Below are positions 12,234 to 23,999 of a stretch of DNA of 64,000 nt, one piece after another. This DNA comes from Quercus robur (Eukaryota > Streptophyta > Magnoliopsida > Fagales > Fagaceae). Each line of letters begins with the position of its first letter. Within the stretch, counting starts at the first letter, position 1. The position numbers and the translations under genes were made by a program. The notes under the pieces are model-generated. The model was given only the letters and a program-made list of their open reading frames with translations, made no database searches and was not told the DNA's origin. The DNA lies in NCBI RefSeq assembly GCF_932294415.1, contig NC_065536.1:51410354-51474353 (forward strand), given 5' to 3'.

Positions 12234-14085
12234 GAGATGGTAAGGAATATGTATATATTGTGAGATATGGTGTTTGTAATATGTATGGGAATTATTTGTA
12301 GATACTTTGTTGGACATGGATCTTGTATATGTATACTATATGAGATATGGAGCTTAGAGATATATGAGAAGTATGTATGGGTATTTTGTGAGAAATGTGT
12401 TTTGTAAAATAAATGGAAGTATGAGATAAATAAATGAAGGTTAAATGTAGTAAAGGCTGCTGCTGGGATTGTTTTTTGTATTATGATATTGGTTATGTTG
12501 TTTTCTAAGAAAGGGGATTTAGTATGAGAAATAAAGAATGAGATGGAGATGTGTTTTGGGCAGCAAAGATGATGAAGTTTCTGAATAATGGAGTGTGGGA
12601 AAGATGGGTAATGAATAATGGTTTTTTGTAACATGTGTGTTGTGTTGTTATCTATGAAGAGGGACTTTGTAAGAGAGATGGGGAAGTGTGAAAATGTGTA
12701 TTTTGCAGCAAAATGAGTGAAGTTTCTGCATAAGAGGGTGAGAGAGGGATGAATCTGAGAGAGAGGATCAGAGAGAGGGATCAGTGAAAGAGAGCAGACA
12801 AAGAGAGAGAGAGATCAAAGAGGGGCCCCCTTTAGTGTATAGCTTAGTCCTCTTTATATAGAGTCAAGCTATGTAACTAGATCAGAACTAGTTGAAGGAA
12901 AACTTAGCAAATCAGGAAAAAACTTTGACAAAGTAAGTGGTCTTTTGTTTTTTGGCCAAAAGAAGAAAGTTTGAGACTTAATGGCTGAAGTTATAGCTGT
13001 AACAGCTGTCAATCATGATTTGACTAAAGATGGTGAGATAAGCTTTATGAGATTTTTCTGGTACCACAGTTGGAGCTAATGCAGAATGTGCTGGAACTGT
13101 TTCAGCTTCTGCAGAAAGTGTTTCTGCTTCTGCTGGAGCTGTCTGCAGCTTAACTGGAGCTATTACAGCTTCTGCAGAAGCTGTTTGCAGCTTCCGCTGG
13201 AGCAGTTTTTGGTGTTTTCGGCTAAGTTTTATCTTTTCAAAAATATATTTGGTGAAGTTTTAGAGATGTAATCATGGTCTTTTTGTATCTTAACCAAATC
13301 TTGAAGAGTAAGGAGAGCATTTTAATGCTAGATATGAGATATTAATATATATTTAGCTATGTGCTTGAAATTGATTTAGATGATAAAAATATGATTGATA
13401 TGAAATACTACAATTACATCTTTAAATTTATATTATATGATGAACATTAATTTTTATGTAAAGAGTATGGAGAGTTTTATCATTTTAAGTGTTATGTGAT
13501 ATTAGAGGCTTACCAAATGTTACCTATTGCACACTGACCCGTCAGAGTTCAGGGAATTGGGGAAGACATGCCAAGTAACATGATTTCCTTTATCGAATCA
13601 CTGGAGCTTTGTTGAACATACTTCTTGGCCCTCCAAACCACGACTCCCAAAATTCCCCCGATGAGACTCATGAGCTTGGATAATAAGCCAAAAATAAGAT
13701 GATGTGTCATGAGCTTGAACCATGGGCTTTAACGCCTTTTTGTGTAAATATGGGCTCTTTTGGGCTTTAAAAGAGGTTTTCCCAAAATCCATGATAATGT
13801 TGACGTGGTGCGGGTCGCCAATGAAATGAAGCCATGTGACGTGAAAAATTTGTCCTCAGCAGATTTTAATAGGTTTTTTATTAAGTTTAGACCAAACTAA
13901 CTAAGCACGAATGGATGGTCCAAGACCTTAATAAATTCTACAACAAAACTGAATACTTTTAATGTAATCTCATCCAACTTTGGAGTTAATCCCTCAAATT
14001 GTACTTGGTTTCTTAGTTTCTAGGACATGTCATGGATCACTACACCATAAAGTAAAAAAATATGCCTTATTATTTGAGTTCAATG

Positions 14086-14602
14086 GTTGTCAAAATCTCG
14101 ATTTGGATCCTACGATCCTACAATTTTATGATCCCACCTGCCTAAAACGATCCGGATCTTTCAAGGATCTTTGCGAAAGATCTTTGCGATCGTTCAGAAT
14201 CAGTAGGATTGTACAATTCTGATGATCCTAGACGATCTTGATTTCTTATAATCTTCTTTAACTTGATAGAAGGCTTAGTTGAACCTAAATGAAAAATAAA
14301 ATCTTAATAGACCAAGCTTTTTCACTCTAATGTAGAGAGTGTCAGTTGGATCCAAATAAAAAATATCCTAATAGAGTGTCACATTTTGAGGTTTTTTTGT
14401 CTCTTTAAATGATGCTTATAAATGGATGTAGTGATGTATGGTAATTATATCAATGAATGTATAATTTATATGATTATTTAACATACCAATGTGTATTTTT
14501 TTGTTTTTTTCTCAAATGATGTAAGATCTTACAATTCACGAACCAATCCTACGATCCCACCTACATTCCACAATCCTACGTAAGATCCCAATTTTGACAA
14601 CT
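14086..14602. mobile_element. MITE with TTGTCAAAAT inverted ends, inside the LINE
   Basis: The left end gttgtcaaaatctcgatttg is matched by the reverse complement of the right end, ccaattttgacaac. The interior repeats the word gatcctacgat and its variants near both ends. The element is flanked on both sides by minus-strand LINE coding sequence (zinc-binding domain on the right, linker on the left), so it inserted into the LINE. I could not find a clean target duplication, so the superfamily stays open. Confidence 0.6.
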
Positions 14603-15697
14603 CTAGCAACTATATTTGGACGAGATTAAGGTTTGGATGAATTAGGAAAAAGAAGAGAGACCCAAACCATCAAACCTTAAACCATAATGGCTGTTAAACC
14701 AAGTGGCTTTCATCAGAGGGCACAAAACAAATAGATGGATGCTAGTCTCTTCTTCCATCAAATGGATAGAAAGAATCCCCAACATTCATAAATCTTACCA
14801 GAAAGGATTTAGTAGGGAAACAATTCGTTGCCATCCTCCGTAGATGTATTTCTGGCCTATCATAGTCTCATAAATCTTGGTTTTCCAGATTTGTCCGTGT
14901 GATGCATCTTGACTAGTAGGAGGATTCCCACTGCCGCAAAGAATAAGTTGATTTTATTGAGTTTTGTCCATTGCCAGTAGTGGTACATATCCACTTGTCT
15001 GCTTGTGAGTGCAAGCAAATGGGTATTTTTCTGATTAGCTTTAACAGTCAGCTCGTTGAATAAGTTTATGCAAGTCCCACTCTTTATGACTTTGAGTAAG
15101 GAGTTGGGATAAGAGATTTTTTATTTTTATTTTTTTTTTTGAGTGTTTGATTAGGTGGATTTTAAGAAGAAAAACTGGTGCGCCTAAGCCCACCAAAATG
15201 CTATCTCTCCATTTTGGAAAAAAGAAAAAAGAAAAGAGTAGTTGCAGTCAAAAGATTGAACTATTCTTCATCTTAGTTTTTTTTTTTAGTTTACCTGGAC
15301 TTGAATTTTTTATTTATTACTTTCTTCATTTTTAATTTCCTAGTTATGATTTTTCTTTTTTAATAAACTTAGGTTATTGCCTTCTTTATTTATTTTTAGT
15401 TGGTTGCTCCCTTTTTTTAATAAGGACATATGAGTTATTTAAACATAAACGAGAGAAACTAAAATCTCTTTTATTCCTTCTACTTTTCTATCCTCCCAAC
15501 CAAATGAAGCTTTAAGATTGGACAGAGCAAAATACGGGAAAATAACAAGAAGCAACGGCAAAATATAAAAGCATCACGACAAGGCCAGTATGTTTTGAAT
15601 GTCCTAAATTAAATCCGAATGGCACAATGGCCAAAAAATTTTCCAAAAACATGCAGCAATTCAAAATTTTCAACCAAAAATTATGGATCCTTTCTAG

Positions 15698-18600
15698 TTA
15701 GTTCCTAGACTTCTTTCTGGATGACTTGGATGAAGGCTTGGATTGCTCTGCAGCTGCATTCTGTGAGGTTCCTTTGGAGGTACTCACTTGGTTTGATTTT
15801 GAATTTGAAGAGTTAGAACTCGCACCAGAAGTCCCAGCTTCTTGCTTTTCTCTTGCAACTGCACCCTGAGATCCTCTCACCTGAGCTGCTCTCTTATCCT
15901 TCCTCTTGGGCCTGTAACTTGACCTCTCTCTCTTGGGGAGCCACCTTTCTGGATCTGGTGGAGGACCTGGGTTAGCAGGGTCAAACCCTTTAGGGTACCT
16001 TGGCTTTCTCTTTCTCTTCTTCTTTGATTTAGCTTTACTCTTCCCTTCTTCATAAGCCTCAGTAGCCCCAACATGAGAAGCACTACCATCAACATGTTTC
16101 GCCCCAGAAGTCTTCTCTAAGCTATCCACATCCACCCCCCTCAGACCTGGTAACGGCTTCAGCTGCTTCTCATAGGTTTCTGCCTTGTTAACATCCACAC
16201 GAGCAACTGTAGTTACCAGTCCAACCAATGCTTCCATGTTTCCATGGCTTTTCACAAGCTCCTCGTATAAATGGGCAGCATCCTCTTCATGGCCATGCCT
16301 CAGCTTAAAGGAAGCAGCCTCTTGCATTATGATATTGAGCTTATTGTCCTCAGTCATAGCATTGGACCACCATTTGATTGCAGAGTCAAGCACAGCAGCT
16401 GCACCGTCAATATCTCCAGCACGCTCCTTAAGAGACACAAGGGTTGCAACAGTGGCGGGCATGTGCTGGATATCAGGTATCTTAGCCAGGGACTCAGCTG
16501 CAATTTGGGGATGACCAGCAGCAGCAGCAACCTGTGCCCTAGCTAGGAGAACAACCTTGGACTTATCAGGGAACTTTTCAGCAAACTGTCCTAGAACTTC
16601 TTCAGCTCTCACAGCTTTGTTCTCTCTCACAAAGACAGCAGCTTGAAGCAGTACAGGCATCACACTATCAGCAAACATGTCAGACACTGCAGCAACAAGT
16701 TCTCGAGCCTGTAAAGAATCCAGAAGAGATAGAGTTGATCAAGAAAATCAGCTCACCAACAGTGACTCACTTTGTCATGATTAAATTGAAATTAGAAAGG
16801 TTAAAAATAAAGAGTGCAAAACCTGATCCAGCCTATTTGCGTGGAGAAGTAAAAGAACTCGATTTGCATATACTGCTTCCCTTTGTTTTGGTGAAAGCTT
16901 CAAGTTAAGTCCATAAGCAAGCTGGAAGTTCTGTGAATCTTTCTCTTTCAGCCTATCAAGTTTCCTTAGGCCATCAGAAACATCTTTTGGACCTTTCAAT
17001 GCAATGAGGTTGTTCACTGCCACTGCCAGTGATGGCTCATCTGCCAGATCTCGATTAATAATGTCTGTGTAAGCTTCACTGGCCTCTTGTGTGTGCCCAA
17101 GGAGCTGATGAATAAAGCTAATTTGCATCACTTGCTGCCTCCATCACCAAAACAAGAAACGATTGAATATATACATAATGTAATAATTTTACCTGCTGAA
17201 CATAGGCCAACTGGACAGCTATAGGAGCCAATTCAATCTCTATGTCATCATCAGGCAAGTTGTCTTCCATTAGTGTTTCCTGACCAATTCTGACAACAAC
17301 AAGCACATTAGCATCCAGTGGAGATATTACCACTTTTCCTACAGAAGTTTCCCCCTGCTCTGCCCCCAATCCCCCCTCATTTTTTAAGTACATGCATGTG
17401 TTTACAGTTCAGAGCATATCAATTCATTGCACACTTCAATCCTCATTTACTTCATATTCAGAGCAAAACCAAAAAAATGTATACAAATTATTAGCATGGA
17501 TTAACTTGACAGCCACTAACAAATATAGATTAAAAGTGATGATGTTAAAATGCAAAACAGGACTTCCAGACTTCAAAACAGAACTTACATTAACCAATAT
17601 GTAAACCCCTTCCCAATCAAAGTGATTTCCTTTTGAATTTCAACCTCCCCAAGTACTGTTTATAGTTACTACCTAAAGAGAGAGAAACCAGTTTAAAGGA
17701 TGTGCTGCAAATGGAAAATAGAGAGAACCTTTTTTTTTTCCTGATAAGCAGCAAATAGAGAAAACTTAACAAAAGGTAAGGCACAAACATGATTCAGAAG
17801 ACAGAATACCAGATTCTAAAAAAGAACCATTCAGGATTTTTTTTTTTTAATAGTTTCATTCTGGAATTTTAAAATGTTAAATAATAATAATTTTTCTTGC
17901 CCCTAACAAATTTCATTATAAGGAACTTCCATATACAACACCAAATAGATGGTTTTTTGCATCGAAGACTGCTGCAGTGGTTATCTAAGATTAGGATTCT
18001 AGTCAGTTATCAAAAGAGATTAGGGTTCTAGCCATAGAGAAAAAAAAGATGTTTCTTCGCATGATCATGCTTGTATGAAATTTCTCTAAACATACTTACC
18101 AGCCAAATTCAAGTAAGCTATAGATTTACCAACTTAAGCTTGACAAATAATGCAGTAAACACAATACAAAGCATCAAAATAATATTAGTCTGGAATCACA
18201 ACATTATTCAATACAGTTGAAATCAACTTGCTTATCATAACCAATGGCAATGTTTGCAACCAACAGTACATTACCTTCGGGCTGACAGCAAGAGTTGTTC
18301 TGCATCTGTGTACTTGTTCCTTTCAATCAAAGAACACGCGGTGTTGTATGCCAACTCAAAACTGCTAGTTGCTTTGACCCTAAGTGCATCCAACATTCCT
18401 TGTACTTCGGAAGCTCTCCCAGAGGAAACCAAACCAGCAACAGAGTTTATTTCTAAGGAGTCAATCTTTGATTTTTGAAGCTTCTGATAGATATCGACGC
18501 AAGCATCCATTTTTCCAAGACGATAAAGAATCTGTGACTCTAACAGCATGGTTGCAGAATTTGTCTCTTGGGTTTTCAAGGACTCTAATGCTTCATCTAG

Positions 18601-20049
18601 CTTGTTTTGTCTGTATAAGCAGTATGCCTATTTAGAGATAGCAAAAGCAAAAATAAGAACATCAACAATGCATAATGTATACAGCCAAATATACAATTGA
18701 AACCCTCAGAAGGGTTTGATGAAGAAAATCTAAGCTAACTATATATATATAATGCATATGGGCCATTTTTGGTTGATTAAGCTCATATATGGACCACATA
18801 CTTAAGAACATGCAAATTAGATGCACCATCTGACATTAAGTTCAAATAGTAGACCAATCCAAATCTAGAGAAGGGTACCTATTCAACTAGTGTGAAAAAT
18901 TAACATATGACCAAGGAGACAAAAAAAAAACCCTTGAATTTAGCATTTGCTCACAGATAAAAGAAATACCCAAGTGCAGGAGTATTTGATATCACCTATC
19001 AATAAGTACCAAACTTGCGAAAAAATTTTATTCTTTTCCGTTTAATTTCTCCCTAATTCTTTTATACAATCATTGAGAAACAAGTGTCCACAAAATAAAA
19101 AGGCATATCACAAAATGTTCTCTAACATGAGAACTCTAAATAAGAGCCCTTTGGACGTGCCTGTAGCTAGTAAAATCTATGAGCAGCTGACCCCCACACG
19201 CCATAACCAGTTTCTAGGTAAATTAATAGGCATATCGCAAAGCGTGCTCTAACACAAGAACTCTAAAGAAGAACCATTTGGACACGCCTCTAGTTTCCAG
19301 GTAAATCAACAGGCATATCACAAAGTGTGCTCTAACATGAGAACTCTAAAGAAGGGCCCTTTGGACGCGCCTCTCGCCAGTAAAACCTACAAGCAGCTGA
19401 CCCCACACACCATAACCAGTTTCCAAGTAATCCCGGTACACTATCGCAAGAACATTAGGTTTTTTTTTTTTTTTTTTTAAATTTTATGAAAACGCTTAAT
19501 TTGAAGGCAATGCCTAGTGATTAAATTCCCTAAAGCATTTTGATAAGAAAATTCACCTATCAAAGTATGTAAATGCAATGTACTTCGAATTCAAGCAGAG
19601 AAAGAGACTGGCACAAAATTAAATTTAAGACAATTTCATAATAATGGTATAAATGCTTGAAATTACGTACCTTAAAGAAAGTGAAATCGATCGGGACCTT
19701 CTTTGTGGATTGAATCGTCGAGAGAGCATCGTCGATCCTATCCGCCTTGATCAAAGCCACAACCTTGCATCGAATCGCATCCTCATCACCTGGTGCCACT
19801 CTTAGAACTGCAAAAAAAACCCCCCAAAAAATAAAGATCAAAATTGAAATTTAATAGGAAAAATAAATTTAGGAATTCGGAGAAGGTGATGAAACCGAGA
19901 AATGGACCTTGATCTGTGACTTTGGCGGCTTGTTCGAACTCGGATCTTTGGATGTGTTTGCTAAGGGAAGCGAAGAGATCTTCGATTGGAGGAGGAGGCT
20001 GTGACGGCGAATGAGAGGGTTTTGGTTTGTCTTTGGGCTTCGGAGCCAT
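15698..20049 (-). CDS. SRP72: Signal recognition particle subunit SRP72, six exons
   Basis: Predicted 673-aa SRP72. With SRP68 it binds the 7S RNA of the cytosolic particle that targets ribosomes making secretory proteins to the ER. Exons in gene order: 19908-20049, 19671-19807, 18275-18627, 17193-17289, 16823-17104, 15698-16708. All introns are GT-AG and the summed length divides by three. The N-terminus is MAPKPKDKPKPSHS with a short proline run. TPR-like helices fill most of the protein (for example SFELAYNTACSLIERNKYTD and LAVAVNNLIALKG). The C-terminus, from about residue 560, has the basic RNA-binding patch KSKKKRKRKPRYPKG followed by the family signature PDPERWLPKRER, then a low-complexity Ser/Lys tail. 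For exon 5 I placed the acceptor at 17104, giving VQQ-LLGHTQEA, because the upstream alternative would add residues not usual in the family. The frame is intact. Confidence 0.93.
19101..19430. repeat. Three tandem copies of a dispersed repeat in an SRP72 intron
   Basis: Copies start at about 19102, 19229 and 19312 with ggcatatc(a/g)caaa. They share gagaactctaaa, ccctttggacg and agcagctgacccc; the middle copy is shorter. A related single copy lies at 47213-47310 in an intron of the oligopeptidase gene. The repeat is non-coding and its family is unknown. It lies in the second SRP72 intron, clear of the splice sites. Confidence 0.65.
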
Positions 20050-20353
20050 TGAATATTGCCGGACGCGAGAGCTTTGATTGTGATTTTCTCGGTTGCCAAA
20101 CAGATGTTAGGAAAAATAATAATTTAAAATGAGTGAGAATTGGATTGAGACGAAGGTTTTGAGTGAGAATATAGATAAGCAGAGATGGCTGCTGGGGTTT
20201 ACGATTTCTTCTCGTTTTCACAGCTTCTACTCTTTTTCCGTTTTTTTTCACTCTTTGCCTTTCTCGGGAAAATGGTAAGCGGGTCGGGACGTAACCGGTT
20301 GACCCGAAGATCCGGGTTAAGCTAGGCCCATCGTTTTGTGAGCTTTGAGTGAT
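20050..20353 (-). promoter_or_regulatory. 5' leader and proximal promoter of SRP72
   Basis: About 300 bp separate the SRP72 start codon from a MITE. The stretch is pyrimidine-rich on the plus strand near 20205-20270 and GC-richer near 20275-20335. It contains gggcccatcg-like text (gctaggcccatcg near 20320-20332); GCCCA motifs of this kind are frequent in promoters of plant translation-related genes. The start site cannot be placed. Open frames here are short and low in complexity. Confidence 0.4.
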
Positions 20354-20640
20354 GGGAAAAATTTGCCAGCATAATTTTAGGAGAATTTTAGGAAAGCAAT
20401 ACACTGATGAAATTATTTTGTAAGTTAGATTGTTTTTAGAACTCGAGTTTGAACCGAAACTCGAGTTTCAATATTGCTGCACACTGCTTGGAACTCGAGT
20501 TTGTTTGTCACTCGAGTTCTAGTCCAAACACAAGTTTATCAAACTTGAGTTCCAAAAACAATCTAACTTATAAAATAATTTCAAATGCATGCTATGCATC
20601 AAATTTTTTTCTAAAAAGCTACTATTCCGCAAATTTTGCC
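20354..20640. mobile_element. Mutator-type MITE with 9-bp target duplication
   Basis: This 287-bp element starts gggaaaaatttgcc and ends gcaaattttgcc. The flanking nine bases ttgagtgat are present on both sides (20345-20353 and 20641-20649), the duplication length typical of Mutator-like elements; three further bases also match. A longer inner inverted repeat of about 42 bp (20410-20451 against 20541-20582) differs at only a few bases. The core carries several copies of aactcgagttt. It has no coding capacity. It lies about 300 bp upstream of the SRP72 start codon. Confidence 0.82.
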
Positions 20641-20649
20641 TTGAGTGAT

Positions 20650-23600
20650 GGGTTAAAAGTTTTTGAGCCGTTGTGAGAACTTAGGTAGAAATGGTCCAAA
20701 TGGACCATGGTCCTCACCCTATTTTGCTCCTAATGAATGAATTTTTTTTTTTTTTTTCCTTTTAATCAGACTAATGAATGTATTTACTCTCAAAGAAAGA
20801 GAGAAAAAAAAATATATTAATACTGCTGCAATTTTTGTGCGTAAGTTTTATATAAGAAAATTTCTAGTATTCCTAGTATTGTTTTGAAAAAAAGAACTAA
20901 AATTATTACAAATTTTACTACAAAGAGCTTTACAAATTGATATGGTGATATGATTGTTGTCGCTTAAACAAAACTATGAAATGAATGTTTTGAATCATTT
21001 CTTTGTGATTAATGACATGTTAATATGTAAATATTATATTGTAATTTTTTTTTCATATCTCTAGCATTGCTCAAAAAAAGTTTGTGGTATTTTTTTGGTG
21101 AAACTACACTATTGGTCCCTGAAGTTTACCCTGTGTGCGCAATTAGTCCCTCAAGTTTGAAGCGAGCACAACAATTAGTCCCTTAAGTTTTAAAACTGAG
21201 TTATATTGGTCCTTTTACTAATTGCTGTTAACGGTGTTACTTACATGACTAACAGAACAATGACTTGACTTTTTTTTTTTTTTTTTTTTAATGATGTGGC
21301 ATGTTTTTAATTAAAAATTTTAAAAAACAGTTTCCACGTTAGATGAAATTGAAAAATCATATTGACTGGATTAAAAACAAATATGATATTTGTTTAACAA
21401 AGGCACGACGGAGAGAGAGAAGGGGAAGCGAGAGATTGACAACCACAAGAAAGAAGGGGACGAAGTGAAGGAAAACCCAAGCCTAGCCACCACCGGTGGA
21501 GACCAAATCCCTAGCCGCACAACAGCACTGCTTCTCTGGCATAACCACTGAACCGCTGCCGCCTCCCTCTGTTGGCGACGGTGGCCTCTTGCCTCCTAGC
21601 AACGCTTCCTTCTTGGCCACTTTTGTGTCTTCGTGCTAGCACAGCCACTGATACCTCGGCATCGCCGCTCCTCCTCCTCTTATTGAAAACCCTCTTAGGT
21701 ATTGCTGATTTTTGTCTTCGTCGATTTGTTGTCATGCTGGGTGGGTGTTCAATGCTTAGGAGCGCTTTTATTTATAAATAATTTTGAATGGATATTTGTA
21801 ACTAAATTCAAAAGATTATGTTTGGTTTATGGTAAAGTTGTGAAGTTTTTGTTTTCTTTAGCATTGTTGATTTGAACCATGTTATAGCCATCTACTTTTG
21901 GTCCTTCTTGAAGTTTCCTTTATAGTATGGGTACATACACCAATGTCAAATTTATTTTCTTGTCTTTGGTTCAACGAAGTTGACTGATTTACCTCACGTG
22001 ATCAACTAAGCTCTGCATATACTTGCTTGAAGCTGAGGAGAATAAATTTAGAAAGACCATTTTATTTAAATATGTTTAAGGTTAACACATTTTCTTTTAG
22101 TGATTCATTGTAGTTGTCTGTGTATTATTATAATTTTTATGTCATAGATTAAGTAATTTACTTTTTTCTAGAGCTGTGGCTAAAACGGTTCCTAGAGCTA
22201 CTCTAATCATTCATTTATTGGTACTTTTGGATCACATGGAAATTAAATCTTTGCATATCAGCAAAAACTGACTACTGGCTATTAGAACTAACAAAAGAAA
22301 TAGAATATGAAAGAAAAGATCATATAGTGAACTAAACTGGTAGGGGTATGTACCATTATATTATTTGCAATCCTTAGAAGCAACATAAATTCGTGTATCC
22401 GTTTGAGATGTCATGGCTGATGGGTACTATTGTAGGACTTATTTATTTATTTTTACATAGATCCAAATAGTTTCTATTTACAGATTTTATATAAGTTCAT
22501 GACAATGCTTATATTGTCTATGTAGGGATGTATATTGAAGGTATATAGGACTGTACTATCATTGGCTTTTTCCTTTTCCCACTTCCCAAAATCAACCTTG
22601 GTGCAAGGTGGACCATAACCAAGCCATATTATCTAGCTTCTTTCCTTGGTGTCAATGAATGTGTCAACTTTCAAGACTATCCTATCAATTTTGGGAAGAT
22701 AAATTCAATTGTGTTTGGTTCCCATGAGATTCTTCAAAAGGGCAGGGCAGACTGTATTAGGTTTTAATTTGCTCTGCATTATCATAATCATGGGGCTTAA
22801 AAGGATAAAGGAAGGATGAAAATTACTTTCCCATTCTACTTTATATTACTTTTTGTGAATATATATTAAAAAAATTACCCCATAACTAAACGACCTTCTC
22901 CTTTGTTTTTATTTATTAATTTGGTGTTTCTTGATTATGTGTGTGTGTGCATGTGCATGAGAGAGAGCTTAACTACTTGTACGTTTGCAAGTCATGCTTT
23001 TTATGAAGATTTGAACTCCCAGTCTTTGATTTGTATAGTGAGTTTTGTCCCTGCTTGTTACCATGACAGTCATGCAATTTGCATCAATTTCTGTACTAGT
23101 GTGATTTTCATGTTGCTCAACCACTGAGACTATCTATTAATGCCAGCTTTAAGCACTAGCTTGTACAGTCAATAAAGCAAATAAGCCAATTCTTTCTAGC
23201 ATTATAATATATTTGCTCTACTAGTGCATTCTATTTGGTTTCCTGCAAATAAGCCAAGTCAATAAAGCAAATAAGTCAATTGTTGACTGCTTTCTATTTG
23301 GTTTCCTCCAATAAAGCAATCTAAACCATTCCAGGGAATAACAATATATTTAAACAATTGATCTAGCCAATTACATAATCTGACAAGGTTTCCAATAAAC
23401 ATCATATTAATTGCACCAATTAACATGTTCAAAATAGTAACATCAAATAAGCTATACTTCAAATAGTAGTAATCCTCAAACTATTTCAAACAATAACAAA
23501 AAAATATCTAAATGTTCTATCCACTTCAAAATACACATTTATCTCCGCAAGCACCTTCACTTCTACACATTTAACCACAAGAAATGTCGTTCACCTTTGC

Positions 23601-23990
23601 CCTTATTCTTATAAAATTTTGTAATTCTTTTTTATGTCTCACTTGCAGCAACCATTGTCTATACTAACACTTCAAAACTATAATTTCTTGTAACTTCATT
23701 AGGTCCAACCTGAACAGTGCACAAGGATATTAATCTACTAGAAACAACAAAGTTAATTTTGTTGAAACATATAAATGTAATAATAATAACCTGAGATGTT
23801 GGTTGACTTCGATGTACTCCTTCACATTGGGTGTTGGTTGACTTTGTGTTGTGACATTTCTTTTCTTAACCTGAAAATCCATTATAGTTTCATTTCAGTA
23901 CATTAACAATAAATTTGTGATTTTTTCATATGAGACTAACAAATATATATATATATGTATTTGCAATCACTTACAAGTATTTTTTGACTA
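20650..23990. other. Intergenic repeats, no gene seen
   Basis: The part near 21095-21235 carries three spaced variants of (ggtccc / agtccc)(t/c)(g/c/t)aagttt, a family of repeat text common in plant genomes but not assignable here. A GC-richer patch at about 21400-21735 contrasts with its AT-rich surroundings and may be a captured gene fragment, but no domain is recognisable. A direct repeat with a period of about 91 bases lies at 23167-23310 (gtcaataaagcaaataag in both units). Open frames are short and unrelated to known families. Confidence 0.45.
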
Positions 23991-23999
23991 TGCTGACTT

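Larger units (their letters stand above)
11052..13887 (-). mobile_element. Non-coding LTR-retrotransposon-like block (fossil)
   Basis: A block of about 2.8 kb sits between two pieces of a LINE. The word tagaccaa lies at both edges (11044-11051, 13888-13895) and may be a target duplication. Its right part (about 13500-13862) is clearly similar to 37870-38425: both share gttacct, gtcagagttcag and agacatgccaagtaacatg. A TATA-like motif on the minus strand near 12853-12863 suggests an LTR promoter reading leftward. No capsid or polymerase coding is visible. Family, exact ends and age are uncertain; the divergence between copies suggests an old insertion. Confidence 0.4.
10411..15120 (-). mobile_element. 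L1-type LINE, 5'-truncated, interrupted twice
   Basis: Three minus-strand pieces line up in the order of plant L1 ORF2. (a) About 15120-14603 encodes the zinc-binding end of the RT domain (ETSIHLFVLCPLMKATWF). (b) 14085 to about 13890 encodes the linker (frame RNQVQFEGLTPKLDEITLK). (c) About 11045-10790 encodes an RNase H start (KINVNAACN, VVVARDWRGEVVFACLKRVN), followed by a 3' region and a poly(A) tail, seen as polyT near 10411-10422 on the plus strand. A MITE (14086-14602) separates a from b, and an LTR-like block (11052-13887) separates b from c. The reverse transcriptase core is missing, as in a 5'-truncated copy. Stops are present, for example in the zinc-binding stretch, so it is dead. 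Confidence 0.72.
10347..15509. mobile_element. MITE-like element split by nested insertions
   Basis: The left end cgtccatttggttggg is matched by the reverse complement of the right end, cccaaccaaatgaag, and the six-base word ctttaa abuts both (10341-10346 and 15510-15515). The two halves share subterminal ggatggaaaa / ggatagaaaa text. The ends resemble the intact MITE at 9781. The roughly 5 kb between the halves is a LINE plus its own insertions, so the outer element appears to be the oldest layer. The TIR family is common and the flanking repeat is AT-rich, so two unrelated half-elements remain possible. Confidence 0.5.

Noticed and set aside
12146-12634. A 162-codon minus-strand frame.
   Set aside because: It runs through an AT/GT microsatellite and AT-rich repeat DNA, has a biased Ile/His/Thr/Phe composition and no recognisable domain.
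17104-17131. A longer version of SRP72 exon 5, starting further upstream.
   Set aside because: It would add a short block not usual in SRP72 proteins; the acceptor at 17104 gives the expected VQQ-LLGHTQEA join and keeps phase.
21511-21781. Overlapping open frames on both strands in the GC-rich patch.
   Set aside because: High GC alone keeps both strands open, and neither protein has a recognisable motif.
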